Part shown: piece after piece, positions 7,801 to 15,609 of the stretch | How positions within the stretch are numbered: the stretch's first letter is position 1 | Layout of the letters: each line of letters begins with the position of its first letter | Assembly: GCA_029264995.1 (NCBI GenBank) | Contig: JAJUKC010000014.1 | Span: 1-41,301 of the forward strand | Source: Marinobacter sp. | Lineage (GTDB): Bacteria; Pseudomonadota; Gammaproteobacteria; Pseudomonadales; Oleiphilaceae | DNA length: 41,301 nucleotides | Direction: 5' to 3' | The notes under the pieces: model-generated | What the model was told of the DNA's origin: nothing | What the model saw: the letters and a program-made list of their open reading frames with translations, nothing else | Databases searched by the model: none | Position numbers and translations under genes: made by a program

Positions 7801-7816
7801 GCCCTATATATGGGCT
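7801..7816. promoter_or_regulatory. NrdR-box-like operator, downstream half of a tandem pair
   Basis: The core CCTATATATGGG matches the NrdR consensus at 11 of 16 positions. It lies 32 bases (about three helical turns) from the site at 7833-7848, which is the usual spacing of paired NrdR boxes. It falls at or just after the predicted nrdJa transcription start. Confidence 0.5.
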
Positions 7817-7828
7817 TATTTTTTGGGA

Positions 7829-7856
7829 AGTATAACAGGATATAGTGTTCTGTGAA
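7829..7856 (-). promoter_or_regulatory. Predicted sigma-70 promoter of nrdJa-nrdJb
   Basis: On the minus strand TTCACA (7851-7856, five of six to TTGACA) is followed by a 16-base spacer and TATACT (7829-7834, five of six to TATAAT). Transcription would start near 7822, giving a leader of roughly 250 bases. The NrdR-like box at 7833-7848 occupies the spacer and part of the -10, as expected for repression. Confidence 0.55.
7833..7848. promoter_or_regulatory. NrdR-box-like operator, within the nrdJa promoter
   Basis: TAACAGGATATAGTGT matches the NrdR consensus at 12 of 16 positions, with a complete right half. Its 32-base offset from the site at 7801-7816 and its overlap with the predicted promoter are the main support. 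Confidence 0.5.
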
Positions 7857-8122
7857 TAAGAGAGCAACTATTGATTGGCGCCTGTGGGCAAAGAAAATCA
7901 ATGGAAAAGTTCTTGAATCTGCGGGAAGGCGCGCCATTGCCGGTTTCTCTGCAGATTACTATATGTTGTGGTTAAAAAGTGTGCGCCTTAAAAGTTTCGG
8001 AATGCAGGTTTTTGTGACTTCTGCACGTATCCAAAAGCGACGTGTCGGTAGAGTATGAGAGTGGCGTCGTAATACTGCAGTGGCCCACAGGAAGTGATAA
8101 CGACTATAAAAGGAAAAGAACA

Positions 8123-8941
8123 ATGAAAGGCCTGAAACCTACCGTTCTTGCGCTGTGTATTGCCGGGGCACCCCCAGCCGCCCTGGCGTTTCAACCGTTG
8201 GACGAAGCCACGATGGGAAACATCACCGGTCAGGCGGGTGTGACCATTGAGTTGGAGACCAAACTGAACATAGATCGGTTTATCTATACCGATGAAGGTT
8301 CACTTGAGATCAACAACATCTTCGTCGGCGGTACCAACCGTAGCGATCTGTTCCCGGAGTTGGGGGTTAACCTGATGGGCGGTGCCGCCCAGGAAACCGA
8401 CTTGCTGGATAACATCCGTATTGAAATCGATGTGCTCAGCGACGGTGATGCCATCATCAACGTGCTGCCGCAGGTTTTTGGTGCGGTTGATGTGCGGGTA
8501 TCCACGGACCAGTGGAACCTGGTTGGCACTACAGATTCCACCACCATCCTCGATAACTTTACTGCCGATATCCTGATGGGCGGTGCCAATATCGAGATTG
8601 ATGCCGATACCGACGTGATGAACCTGCGCGCCGATATCGCCATTGATAACATGGAGTTTGACGCACCGTTCCTAGCGGTGGGCATCCGGGATCTGCGCCT
8701 GACCGGTGATACCTATGACCCGGTTCGCAACAAGAACATTCCGGATCTGTTCGCCAAGGTGGACCTCGATATCTACAAGGGCTCCAACAGCCTGGGTGTC
8801 GACAGCCTGGCGGTGGATATGGATTCGTTCCGTGCCGATATGACCATTGGTGGGGTGTTGGTGGGTGGTACGTCCATTGGCAGCATCTTCATGGACGACC
8901 TGGCCATTACCAATACCCAGATGGTGATCTACGGCCACTAA
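8123..8941 (+). CDS. Exported DUF6160-like protein
   Basis: 272 residues from the ATG at 8123, with AGGA eight bases upstream. An in-frame ATG 27 codons earlier has no ribosome site and would bury the signal peptide. Signal peptide: MKGLKPTVLALCIAGAPPAALA. The mature N-terminus (FQPLDEATMGNITGQAGVTIELETKL) resembles, from memory, the DUF6160 proteins of gammaproteobacteria, some annotated as pilus-system proteins such as FilA of Acinetobacter. The rest is an acidic, beta-rich, repetitive sequence. LMGGA occurs twice, in NLMGGAAQETDLLDNIRIEI and ILMGGANIEIDADTDVMNLR, and there are many alternating D/N/I/V residues, compatible with a beta-solenoid or surface protein. No pilus genes are adjacent. 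It stands alone between nrdJ and a convergent ABC operon, with a strong terminator behind it. Confidence 0.7.
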   Translation: MKGLKPTVLALCIAGAPPAALAFQPLDEATMGNITGQAGVTIELETKLNIDRFIYTDEGSLEINNIFVGGTNRSDLFPELGVNLMGGAAQETDLLDNIRIEIDVLSDGDAIINVLPQVFGAVDVRVSTDQWNLVGTTDSTTILDNFTADILMGGANIEIDADTDVMNLRADIAIDNMEFDAPFLAVGIRDLRLTGDTYDPVRNKNIPDLFAKVDLDIYKGSNSLGVDSLAVDMDSFRADMTIGGVLVGGTSIGSIFMDDLAITNTQMVIYGH

Positions 8942-8956
8942 AACGGCTAAGTAGAA

Positions 8957-8989
8957 ACAAAAACGGGGCCGCGTAGGCCCCGTTTTTGT
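8957..8989. terminator. Bidirectional intrinsic terminator
   Basis: A perfect 14-base stem (8957-8970 with 8976-8989) closes a five-base GCGTA loop. The stem edge is A-rich on one side and T-rich on the other, so it gives a T tract on both strands. It separates the DUF6160-like gene from the convergent ABC transporter operon. Confidence 0.9.
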
Positions 8990-9001
8990 CTGTCGGGTGT
9001 T

Positions 9002-9796
9002 TCAACCCAACAGCAGACTGTCGTCGTCCACTTCCAGGCCGCGCTGTTTCTCGAACAGGCCCAGCAGGTCTTTCACTTCCAATCCGTCCCGGTCTTTACC
9101 GGCAATATCAAACACCACCTGGCCCTGGTGCAGCATCACGGTGCGGCTGCCGACTTCCAGTGCCTGTTTCATGCTGTGGGTGACCATCAGGGCGGTGAGC
9201 TTCTGCTCCTCGATGATCTGCTGGGTGAGTTCCAGCACGAAGTTGGCGGTTTTCGGGTCCAGCGCGGCGGTGTGCTCATCCAGCAGCAGAATGCTGGAGG
9301 GCGTGAGGCTGGCCATCAGCAGGCTGACAGCCTGGCGCTGGCCGCCGGAAAGCAGGCCCATTTTGTCGCCCAGGCGGTTTTCCAGGCCCAGTTTCAGGGT
9401 GGCAAGGCTTTCCCGGAATTGCCCGAGGTACTGCTTTTTCACCGCGCTGGTCAGGCCCCGGCTTTGGCCGCGTTTGATGGCCAGGGCCAGATTTTCTTCA
9501 ATGGACAGGTTTTCGCAGGTGCCGGCCAGGGGGTCCTGGAACACCCGGGCAACCCGGGCTGCCCGTTTGTGGGTGGGCAGACGGGTAACGTCCAGGTTGT
9601 CGACGATAATCTGGCCGCTGTCGACCATGACTTCGCCGGCCAGGGCGTTCAGAAAGGTGGATTTGCCGGCGCCGTTGCTGCCGATGACTGTCACGAATTC
9701 GCCCTGGTTTACTGTCAGGCTCATGCCCCGCAGGGCCGGGTTTTCCAGCGGTGTGCCTTTGCCAAAGGTAAGCCGCAGATCGGTTGCGCTGATCAT
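9002..9796 (-). CDS. ABC importer ATPase (TrpZ-like)
   Basis: 264 residues, a complete ABC ATPase. Walker A is GSNGAGKST (residues 39-47), the signature is LSGGQRQAVSL, Walker B is SSILLLDEHTAALD, and the switch histidine is in MVTHSMKQ. Note DEH rather than the more common DEP after Walker B. It powers uptake together with the adjacent permease and binding protein. It is the last gene of a three-gene minus-strand operon, nine bases after the permease stop. This set matches the ABC_sub_bind-type importers, which include the tryptophan system TrpXYZ of streptococci. The ligand here cannot be assigned from sequence. Confidence 0.9.
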   Translation of the reverse strand: MISATDLRLTFGKGTPLENPALRGMSLTVNQGEFVTVIGSNGAGKSTFLNALAGEVMVDSGQIIVDNLDVTRLPTHKRAARVARVFQDPLAGTCENLSIEENLALAIKRGQSRGLTSAVKKQYLGQFRESLATLKLGLENRLGDKMGLLSGGQRQAVSLLMASLTPSSILLLDEHTAALDPKTANFVLELTQQIIEEQKLTALMVTHSMKQALEVGSRTVMLHQGQVVFDIAGKDRDGLEVKDLLGLFEKQRGLEVDDDSLLLG

Positions 9797-9805
9797 AGTG
9801 CCTCC

Positions 9806-10708
9806 TCAGGCCTTTTTGCTGGTGAAACGGCCGGCGATCTTGGTGCGAACGCCGGGCAGTACGATGGCCAGTGTGACCAGAACCGCGGTAATCAGGTTCA
9901 GATCCTGTGCCTGCAGGCCCAGAATATCGGCATTCAGGGCAAAGGCGATGGCCAGGCGGTAGATAATCGCTCCCACAACGCACGCCAGCAGGGCGCGAAC
10001 CACGGTGGAAGGGGTGATCACGGCTTCACCGCCAATGAGTGAGGCGAGACCAATCACAATCACGCCCACGCCCATGGTGACATCTGCAGCACCCTGGCTT
10101 TGGGCGAACAGGGCACCCGCCAGGCCTACCAGGCCGTTGGAGAGAGCAACCCCGAGAATGATCATGCCGCCGGTCGCAATGCCCTGCGCACGAGCCATAC
10201 GGGCGTTGGCACCGGTGGCGCGCATGGCCAGGCCGGTCTCGGATTTCATGAAACGCCACAGCAGAATCAGGGACACAATGGCGACCAGGGTAAACAGCAG
10301 CACCGGCACCTGATGGAACGCCAGGCCCAGGTCGTACCAGGGAGTCAGTACGGTTTCTTCTGTGAGCAAGGCCACGTTCGGCCGGCCCATGATGCGCAGG
10401 TTCACGGAGTAGAGTGCGATCATGGTAAGGATGGAGGCCAGCAGGTTCAGAATGTTGAGCTTTACATTCAGGATGGCGGTTACGGCACCGGCAGCCATGC
10501 CGGCCAGCACCGCACAGCCGGTTGCCAGCCAGGGATTCCAGCCTTCAATAATCAACATAGCGGCAACGGCGGCGCCCAGGGGGAAGCTGCCGTCCACCGT
10601 CAGGTCGGGGAAGTCGAGTACACGAAAAGAGAGGTAGATACCAAAGGCAACCAGGCCGTAGATCAGGCCGGTTTCGAGAGCACCGTAGAATGCAATATCA
10701 CTGAGCAT
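9806..10708 (-). CDS. ABC importer permease (TrpY-like, BPD_transp_2 type)
   Basis: 300 residues and strongly hydrophobic throughout, with about eight likely membrane segments (for example LIYGLVAFGIYLSFRVLDF, MIILGVALSNGLVGLAGALF and DVTMGVGVIVIGLASLIGGE). The GLASLIGGE-type stretch is typical of the LivH/RbsC-like permease class used by ABC_sub_bind importers. It forms the membrane channel with the ATPase encoded next, probably as a homodimer because only one permease gene is present. A hairpin lies between the binding-protein gene and this gene, so it may be expressed at a lower level than the binding protein. Confidence 0.9.
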   Translation of the reverse strand: MLSDIAFYGALETGLIYGLVAFGIYLSFRVLDFPDLTVDGSFPLGAAVAAMLIIEGWNPWLATGCAVLAGMAAGAVTAILNVKLNILNLLASILTMIALYSVNLRIMGRPNVALLTEETVLTPWYDLGLAFHQVPVLLFTLVAIVSLILLWRFMKSETGLAMRATGANARMARAQGIATGGMIILGVALSNGLVGLAGALFAQSQGAADVTMGVGVIVIGLASLIGGEAVITPSTVVRALLACVVGAIIYRLAIAFALNADILGLQAQDLNLITAVLVTLAIVLPGVRTKIAGRFTSKKA

Positions 10709-10733
10709 GGGTAGTTTTTCACCGTGAAAGAAA

Positions 10734-10762
10734 ACGGGCGGGCCCTTTTGGGGTCCGCCCGT
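10734..10762 (-). terminator. Attenuating hairpin between binding protein and permease genes
   Basis: 10734-10745 pairs with 10751-10762 (12 pairs, one G-U). On the minus strand the stem ends in CCCGTTTTC. Its place inside an operon suggests partial termination that favours the first gene (binding protein). Confidence 0.7.
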
Positions 10763-10774
10763 GTTGGTCAGGCG

Positions 10775-11749
10775 TTACTTGTCGTTTTTGACGACTTTGA
10801 CGGCTTCCTGGATGAGGTCTTCGGGCAGGGTAACGCCCATGCGCTCGGCGGCCTCAGGGTTCACGTACAGGTCTAGTTCTTCCATGGTTTCAACCGGCAT
10901 GTCGGCTGTGCCGGCGCCTTCCAGTACGCGGGCGACCATGGCGCCGGTCTGCCGGCCGTGGTTGTAGTAGTTGAAGCCGAGGGCGGCGACTGCGCCACGC
11001 TCAACAGTGGCGGTGTCGGCGGCAAAAACCGGGATCTTGGAATGCTCGCCCACGGAGATAACTGCTTCAGCGGCACTGATCACGGTGTTATCGGTGGTCA
11101 GGTAGATGGCGTCGGCTTTGCTTACCAGGGAACGGGCTGCACCCAGCACTTCGGAGGTCTTGGTGGCAGCACCTTTTACCAGTTCCATGCCACGGGCCTG
11201 CAAGCGCTCTTCCAGCAGTTCAATCAGTGCGGCTGCGTTGGCTTCGCCCGGGTTGTAAACGGTGCCGATGCGCTTGGCGTCGGGCATTGCGCGCTGAAGC
11301 ATATCCAGATGCTTCTCGATGGGCAGCATGTCGCTCACGCCGGTAATGTTGGCACCCGGGGCTTCCCAGCTTTGTACCAGTTTGGCGGCAATCGGGTCAG
11401 TTACTGCAGAGAACACAACGGGTACGTTACGGGCCGCAGCGGCAACGGTTTGTGCAGACGGAGTGGCAATGGCCACGATCACGTCCGGATTTTCACCCAC
11501 AAACTTGCGGGCAATCTGGGAGGCAATGGCTGAGTTGCCCTGGGCACTTTCGTGCATCAGGCGCAGGTTTTCGCCTTCGCGGTAGCCGCGCTCGGCCAGT
11601 TCGTCCTTAACGCCCTCATGGACGGCATCCAGTGCCGGGTGTTCAACAATCTGTGTGATGGCAACAACACGGGGGTCGTCCGCCTGAACCAGGCTTGCTG
11701 CGGCCAGCAGCGAGGCGCCGATCAGGGTGCGCAGGGATTTCTTGGCCAT
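10775..11749 (-). CDS. ABC importer substrate-binding protein (ABC_sub_bind family, TrpX-like)
   Basis: 324 residues with a clear signal peptide (MAKKSLRTLIGASLLAAASLVQA, cleavage before DDPRVV). The mature start RVVAITQIVEHPALDAVHEG is characteristic of the ABC_sub_bind (PF04392) family, as are PDVIVAIATPSAQTVAAAA, PVVFSAVTDPIAAKLV and GFNYYNHGRQTG. It is a periplasmic binding protein with two alpha/beta lobes. Characterised relatives bind aromatic amino acids in streptococci; many are unassigned. It is the first gene of the operon. The divergent acyl-CoA synthetase starts 270 bases away, and a perfect 17-base palindrome lies between them. Confidence 0.9.
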   Translation of the reverse strand: MAKKSLRTLIGASLLAAASLVQADDPRVVAITQIVEHPALDAVHEGVKDELAERGYREGENLRLMHESAQGNSAIASQIARKFVGENPDVIVAIATPSAQTVAAAARNVPVVFSAVTDPIAAKLVQSWEAPGANITGVSDMLPIEKHLDMLQRAMPDAKRIGTVYNPGEANAAALIELLEERLQARGMELVKGAATKTSEVLGAARSLVSKADAIYLTTDNTVISAAEAVISVGEHSKIPVFAADTATVERGAVAALGFNYYNHGRQTGAMVARVLEGAGTADMPVETMEELDLYVNPEAAERMGVTLPEDLIQEAVKVVKNDK

Positions 11750-11891
11750 ATGCCCATCTCCGAGTCAGTTACTGTTTTTTCCCGTGAAACCGGGGGCAAA
11801 AATTCAAGGTGCGCAAGTTTAACACAGCCATGCGGCAATCGGTGTAGCGGAAGGCGCAGATTGTTGCGATGATCGTTTGAGTGGTTGCAGA

Positions 11892-11908
11892 TGCAAAATT
11901 ATTTTGCA
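11892..11908. promoter_or_regulatory. Perfect 17-base palindrome, candidate operator
   Basis: TGCAAAATTATTTTGCA is an exact inverted repeat around a central T. It sits between the divergent ABC importer and acyl-CoA synthetase genes, 143 bases upstream of the former and 111 upstream of the latter. It suits a dimeric regulator; the regulator is unknown. Confidence 0.5.
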
Positions 11909-12018
11909 CGGATCACGTTTTGACGGGCTCTGGTGTGTTGAAATAGGCTACTAAAGTCTAATAATACGAGAACGCGACAAAGCGAATCCGAAACTATAAC
12001 GACAAATCAGGAAGGTCC

Positions 12019-13686
12019 ATGGACACAACGAAGAAGCTCCCCTTAGAGATGGTCTACCACTGGGAGGCCACCAGCCCCAATTCCCTTTACATGACGCAGC
12101 CCATTGGCAACGGCAAGGTGGTTGAGTACACCTGGGGCCGCGCTGTGGATGAGGCGCGCCGGATGGCGGCTTACCTGAAATCCCTGAACCTGCCGGAGAA
12201 AAGCCGGATTGGTCTGATTTCCAAGAACTGTGCCCAGTGGGTGATGACAGACTGGGCCATCTGGATGGCCGGGCACATTTCCGTGCCGCTGTATCCCACC
12301 CTGAACGCCGATACCGTGAACTACATCCTCAACCACGCCGAGTGCGATGTGTTGTTCGTGGGTAAACTGGACGACTGGGACAGCATGAAATCCGGTGTGC
12401 CGGAATCGGTTCGCTGCATTTCCTATCCGCTGAGCCCGCCCAACGATTTCGAGACCTGGGACGACATTGTTGCCAAGTACCCGCCGCTGGAAGGCAAAAC
12501 CAGGCGGGACCCGGAAGAGCTGGCGACCATCGTGTACACCTCTGGCAGTACCGGTCGCCCGAAAGGCGTTATGCTCAGCTTCAATAACATGGCATTTGCC
12601 GCTGCTGGCGGTATCGAGACTCTGGGTGTCGGGCCGGGCGAGCGCATGTTGTCTTACCTGCCGCTGGCTCATGTGTTTGAGCGCACGTTTGTGGAGCTGG
12701 GTTCGCTGTATTCCGGCTTCCAGCTGTATTTTGCCGAGTCCCTGGACACCTTTGTTCAGGATCTTCAGCGGGCACGGCCCACACTGTTTCTCTCGGTTCC
12801 GCGCCTGTGGGTGAAATTCCAGCATGGTGTCTTGCAGAAAGTGCCCAAGCAGAAGTTGGATCGTCTGCTGAAGATTCCAGTAGTGAACAAGCTGATCAAG
12901 AAGAAGGTGCTGAAAGGCCTTGGCCTGGACAAGGTGAAGCTGGCCGGTTCCGGTTCCGCGCCGCTGTCCAATGATGTACTGGACTGGTATCGCAATCTCG
13001 GCCTGGAACTGCTGGAAGGCTACGGTATGTCTGAGAACTTCGCCTACTCCCACATGAACAAGCCGGGCCGTACCCGCACGGGTTATGTCGGTGAAGCCCT
13101 GCCGGGCGTTGAGGTAAAAATCAGCGAGCAGGGTGAAGTGCTGGTGAAGAGCCCGGCCACCATGATGGGTTACTACAAGGACGAAGAAAAAACCAAAGAG
13201 GCATTCACCGAGGATGGCTTCCTGCGTACCGGTGACAAGGGCGAGATTGACGAGATGGGCCGCCTCAAGCTGACCGGCCGCATCAAGGAGATCTTCAAGA
13301 CCAGCAAGGGTAAGTACATTGCCCCGGCACCGATCGAGAATCGCCTGATGTCTCACGATGCCATCGAGATGGTGTGTGTGTCTGGTGCCAACCAGACTCA
13401 GCCCCACGCGTTGGTGGTTCTGGGTGAGGAAATTCGCCCGAAAGCTGCTGATGAGAGCTTCCGCAAGGAGTTGGAAGAAAGTTTCAGGCAGCTGATTCAG
13501 GATGTAAACAAGACTGTAGATCCCCACGAGCAGCTGGCTTTCATTACGGTGGTCAGCGATGAGTGGTCCATCGAGAACAGCTTCCTGACGCCGACGCTCA
13601 AGCTTAAGCGTAACGTGGTTGAAGATGCCTATCAGGCGAAAGTGGACAGCTGGTACGCCAAGAAGCAGCCGGTTATCTGGCAGTAA
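12019..13686 (+). CDS. AMP-binding long-chain acyl-CoA synthetase-like enzyme
   Basis: 555 residues. It activates a carboxylic acid (probably a fatty acid) with ATP and CoA through an acyl-adenylate. Motifs: the P-loop YTSGSTGRPKG (173-183), the adenine-binding GYGMSE near residue 336, then TGDKGEIDEMGRLKLTGR with the ribose-binding Asp, and IKEIFKTSKGKYIAPAPIE with the hinge and catalytic-lysine region. The length and the LPLAHVFERTF segment are like the FAA1/long-chain class rather than acetyl-CoA synthetases. No signal or membrane segment is seen. AGGAAGG precedes the ATG. It is monocistronic, with a perfect terminator 25 bases beyond the stop. The chain-length preference is unknown. Confidence 0.9.
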   Translation: MDTTKKLPLEMVYHWEATSPNSLYMTQPIGNGKVVEYTWGRAVDEARRMAAYLKSLNLPEKSRIGLISKNCAQWVMTDWAIWMAGHISVPLYPTLNADTVNYILNHAECDVLFVGKLDDWDSMKSGVPESVRCISYPLSPPNDFETWDDIVAKYPPLEGKTRRDPEELATIVYTSGSTGRPKGVMLSFNNMAFAAAGGIETLGVGPGERMLSYLPLAHVFERTFVELGSLYSGFQLYFAESLDTFVQDLQRARPTLFLSVPRLWVKFQHGVLQKVPKQKLDRLLKIPVVNKLIKKKVLKGLGLDKVKLAGSGSAPLSNDVLDWYRNLGLELLEGYGMSENFAYSHMNKPGRTRTGYVGEALPGVEVKISEQGEVLVKSPATMMGYYKDEEKTKEAFTEDGFLRTGDKGEIDEMGRLKLTGRIKEIFKTSKGKYIAPAPIENRLMSHDAIEMVCVSGANQTQPHALVVLGEEIRPKAADESFRKELEESFRQLIQDVNKTVDPHEQLAFITVVSDEWSIENSFLTPTLKLKRNVVEDAYQAKVDSWYAKKQPVIWQ

Positions 13687-13710
13687 AGGCGACGGCTTAC
13701 ACGGTAAGTA

Positions 13711-13743
13711 CAAGAAGGCCCGGCAAACTGCCGGGCCTTCTTG
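13711..13743. terminator. Strong intrinsic terminator
   Basis: A perfect 15-base stem (13711-13725 with 13729-13743) closes an AAC loop and is followed by TTTC. It serves the acyl-CoA synthetase and, on the minus strand, probably the convergent iron permease. Confidence 0.85.
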
Positions 13744-13770
13744 TTTCTGGCGCTTTGATGCCTGAAACCG

Positions 13771-15459
13771 TCAGGCCATGGTTCTGGAGTTGGAGATGGA
13801 CCGGTTCATTAGAATGATGGGGATGATGCCGGCCAATACAATAATCAGAGCGGGCAGGGCGCTGTGGTAGAGCTGTTCGTCTGAGGCAAACTGGTACACG
13901 TAGGTGGCCAGGGTCTCGTAATTGAAGGGCCGCAGAATCAATGTGGCCGGCAGTTCCTTCATGCAGTCGACAAAGACCACCAGAGCGGCGGTGACCAGTG
14001 TCCCGCGCAGCATCGGCAGGTGCACGTTGATCAGGGTTTTGCCTGGTGTATGGCCAAGAGAACGGGACGCCATGTCCATGCTGGGGGTGATTTTCTGAAG
14101 GGCACTTTCCACGCTGCCGGCAGATACCGCCAGAAAACGCACGGTGTAGGCAAAAATCAGCGCAAACGCGGTTCCACTCAGCAGCAGGCCGGTGCTTACG
14201 CCAAGATAATCCCGCATCAGGGAATCCAGCCAGTTATCGAAGCCGGCCAGTGGCACGATGACGCCCACGGCCAGCACTGCGCCGGGCATGGCGTAACCGA
14301 GACTGGATAGGCGCATCAGGATCTGCATGCCACGGGTGTTGTGCAGACGGCGGCTATAGGCCAGCGTAACGCCAATGATCAGGGTGGTGAGCGCTGCCGC
14401 GCTGGACAGGAACAGGCTGTTAAAGGTGTTCTGAATAAAATCCGGGTTCCAGCTGACATCAAAGTATTCCCAGGCATAATAGCCCAGGGTGGCGCCAGGG
14501 ATAATGAAGCCAAACACCAGCGGCACGGCGCAGACGACCACACAGATCATCTGGCGTGGGAAAGACATGGTGAAACGGTGAATCGGGTCCCGGTTGTCGC
14601 GGGCCGCGTACTGTTGCTGTCGGCGCCGTGAATAGCGTTCCAGGGTCACCAGGATGACCACGAAAATGAGCATGGTGGTCGCGATCTGGGCCGCTCCGCC
14701 CAGGTTACCCAGGTTCATCCACGTATCGAACAGGCCGCGAGTGAGGGTTTGCACGGCAAAGAAATCGACGGTACCGAAATCGTTCAGGGTTTCCATCAGC
14801 ACCAGGGACAGGCCCACGGCAATGGCCGGCCGGGCAATGGGCAGTACCACCCGGAAGAAAGTGCTCAGCGCCGAATGGCCCAGGCTGCGGCTGACGGCAA
14901 ACAGCGAGGGCGACTGTTCCAGAAAGGCAGCTCGCCCAAGCAGGTACACATAGGGATAGAGCACCAGCCCAATCATCAGAATGGCGCCTTCCAGGCTTCG
15001 GATCTCCGGGAACCAGTAATCGCTGGCATTCTGCCAGCCGAACCACTCACGCAGGGTACGCTGCACGGGGCCGGCGTAATCCAACAGGCTAGTGTAGACA
15101 TAGGCAATTACGTAGGCCGGTACGGCAAACGGCAGCAGCAGGGCCCATTCGAAGAACTTCCGACCCGGGAATTCGCACATGGTCACGGCCCAGGCTGTGG
15201 CCAGTCCGATCAACAGGGTTAGTGCGCCCACACCGATCATCAGCTTGATGGTGGTGGTCAGGTAGCGGGGCAGAGTGGTTTCAATCAGATGTGGCCAGAT
15301 GTTCTCGTCCGGGAACAAGGCCAGGAAGATCACTGACAGCACTGGAAGCGCAACAATGGCGGTAGTGATGAAGGCGCTGATCAGCCAGCGCTTTGAGGTA
15401 CGTTTTGCCAGTAACGGTTGCGACAGCCCCGGGTTTGCACTGGAAACGACCTCGGTCAT
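13771..15459 (-). CDS. Iron(III) ABC transporter permease (FbpB-like)
   Basis: 562 residues, the double-length permease of FbpB/HitB/SfuB type, with two homologous halves of about six membrane segments each. The EAA-like cytoplasmic loops that contact the ATPase are visible twice: AAFLEQSPSLFAVSRSLGH near residue 180, and ESALQKITPSMDMASRSLGH near residue 455. It moves Fe(III) released by the binding protein across the inner membrane. AGGA lies shortly before the ATG. It follows the binding-protein gene by 150 bases, with a terminator-like hairpin between. No ABC ATPase gene (FbpC) is adjacent, so the ATPase must be encoded elsewhere. Confidence 0.92.
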   Translation of the reverse strand: MTEVVSSANPGLSQPLLAKRTSKRWLISAFITTAIVALPVLSVIFLALFPDENIWPHLIETTLPRYLTTTIKLMIGVGALTLLIGLATAWAVTMCEFPGRKFFEWALLLPFAVPAYVIAYVYTSLLDYAGPVQRTLREWFGWQNASDYWFPEIRSLEGAILMIGLVLYPYVYLLGRAAFLEQSPSLFAVSRSLGHSALSTFFRVVLPIARPAIAVGLSLVLMETLNDFGTVDFFAVQTLTRGLFDTWMNLGNLGGAAQIATTMLIFVVILVTLERYSRRRQQQYAARDNRDPIHRFTMSFPRQMICVVVCAVPLVFGFIIPGATLGYYAWEYFDVSWNPDFIQNTFNSLFLSSAAALTTLIIGVTLAYSRRLHNTRGMQILMRLSSLGYAMPGAVLAVGVIVPLAGFDNWLDSLMRDYLGVSTGLLLSGTAFALIFAYTVRFLAVSAGSVESALQKITPSMDMASRSLGHTPGKTLINVHLPMLRGTLVTAALVVFVDCMKELPATLILRPFNYETLATYVYQFASDEQLYHSALPALIIVLAGIIPIILMNRSISNSRTMA

Positions 15460-15557
15460 GGTGATCCTGTTAGTGTAGTGGTGATGAGAAGTGTTGCGAT
15501 TTTAGATAGTGCGTTGCTTCCCTGCAATGACTGTGGTCATGTTTGTGGCCAACAAAA

Positions 15558-15583
15558 AAGGGTGTCCTGGACAGGACACCCTT
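15558..15583 (-). terminator. Terminator/attenuator after the iron-binding protein gene
   Basis: 15558-15568 pairs with 15573-15583 (11 perfect pairs, four-base loop). On the minus strand it runs into ACCCTTTTTTG. It would end most transcripts after the binding-protein gene, with read-through to the permease. Confidence 0.85.
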
Positions 15584-15609
15584 CGGTCTAGCGGTTGATA
15601 TGAGGCTGA

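Larger units (their letters stand above)
7566..8122. other. Divergent intergenic region of nrdJa and the DUF6160-like gene
   Basis: 557 bases with no convincing gene. The left half is the likely nrdJa leader of about 250 bases. It has two small hairpins: 7739-7745 with 7755-7761, and 7765-7770 with 7780-7785. It also has the NrdR-like sites listed separately. I could not find a B12-box, so a cobalamin riboswitch is not supported. The right half (7860-8122) is AT-richer and carries a further weak NrdR-like match (7956-7971, 12 of 16) and the ribosome site of the plus-strand gene. A short GTG-initiated frame at 7852-8058 has no support. Confidence 0.6.

Noticed and set aside
7566-7822. Cobalamin riboswitch in the nrdJa leader
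   Set aside because: The length would allow it, but I find no B12-box, and the small hairpins present do not form the expected multi-arm core. NrdR control explains the sites better.
7852-8058. 68-codon GTG-initiated frame between nrdJa and the DUF6160-like gene
   Set aside because: No ribosome site, no recognisable features, and its 5' end overlaps the nrdJa promoter.
12043-13713. Open antisense frame of about 556 codons across the whole acyl-CoA synthetase gene
   Set aside because: It mirrors the sense gene almost exactly, has no ribosome site or domain, and its His/Gln/Leu-rich composition is typical of antisense frames in GC-rich genes. The sense protein has all AMP-binding motifs.
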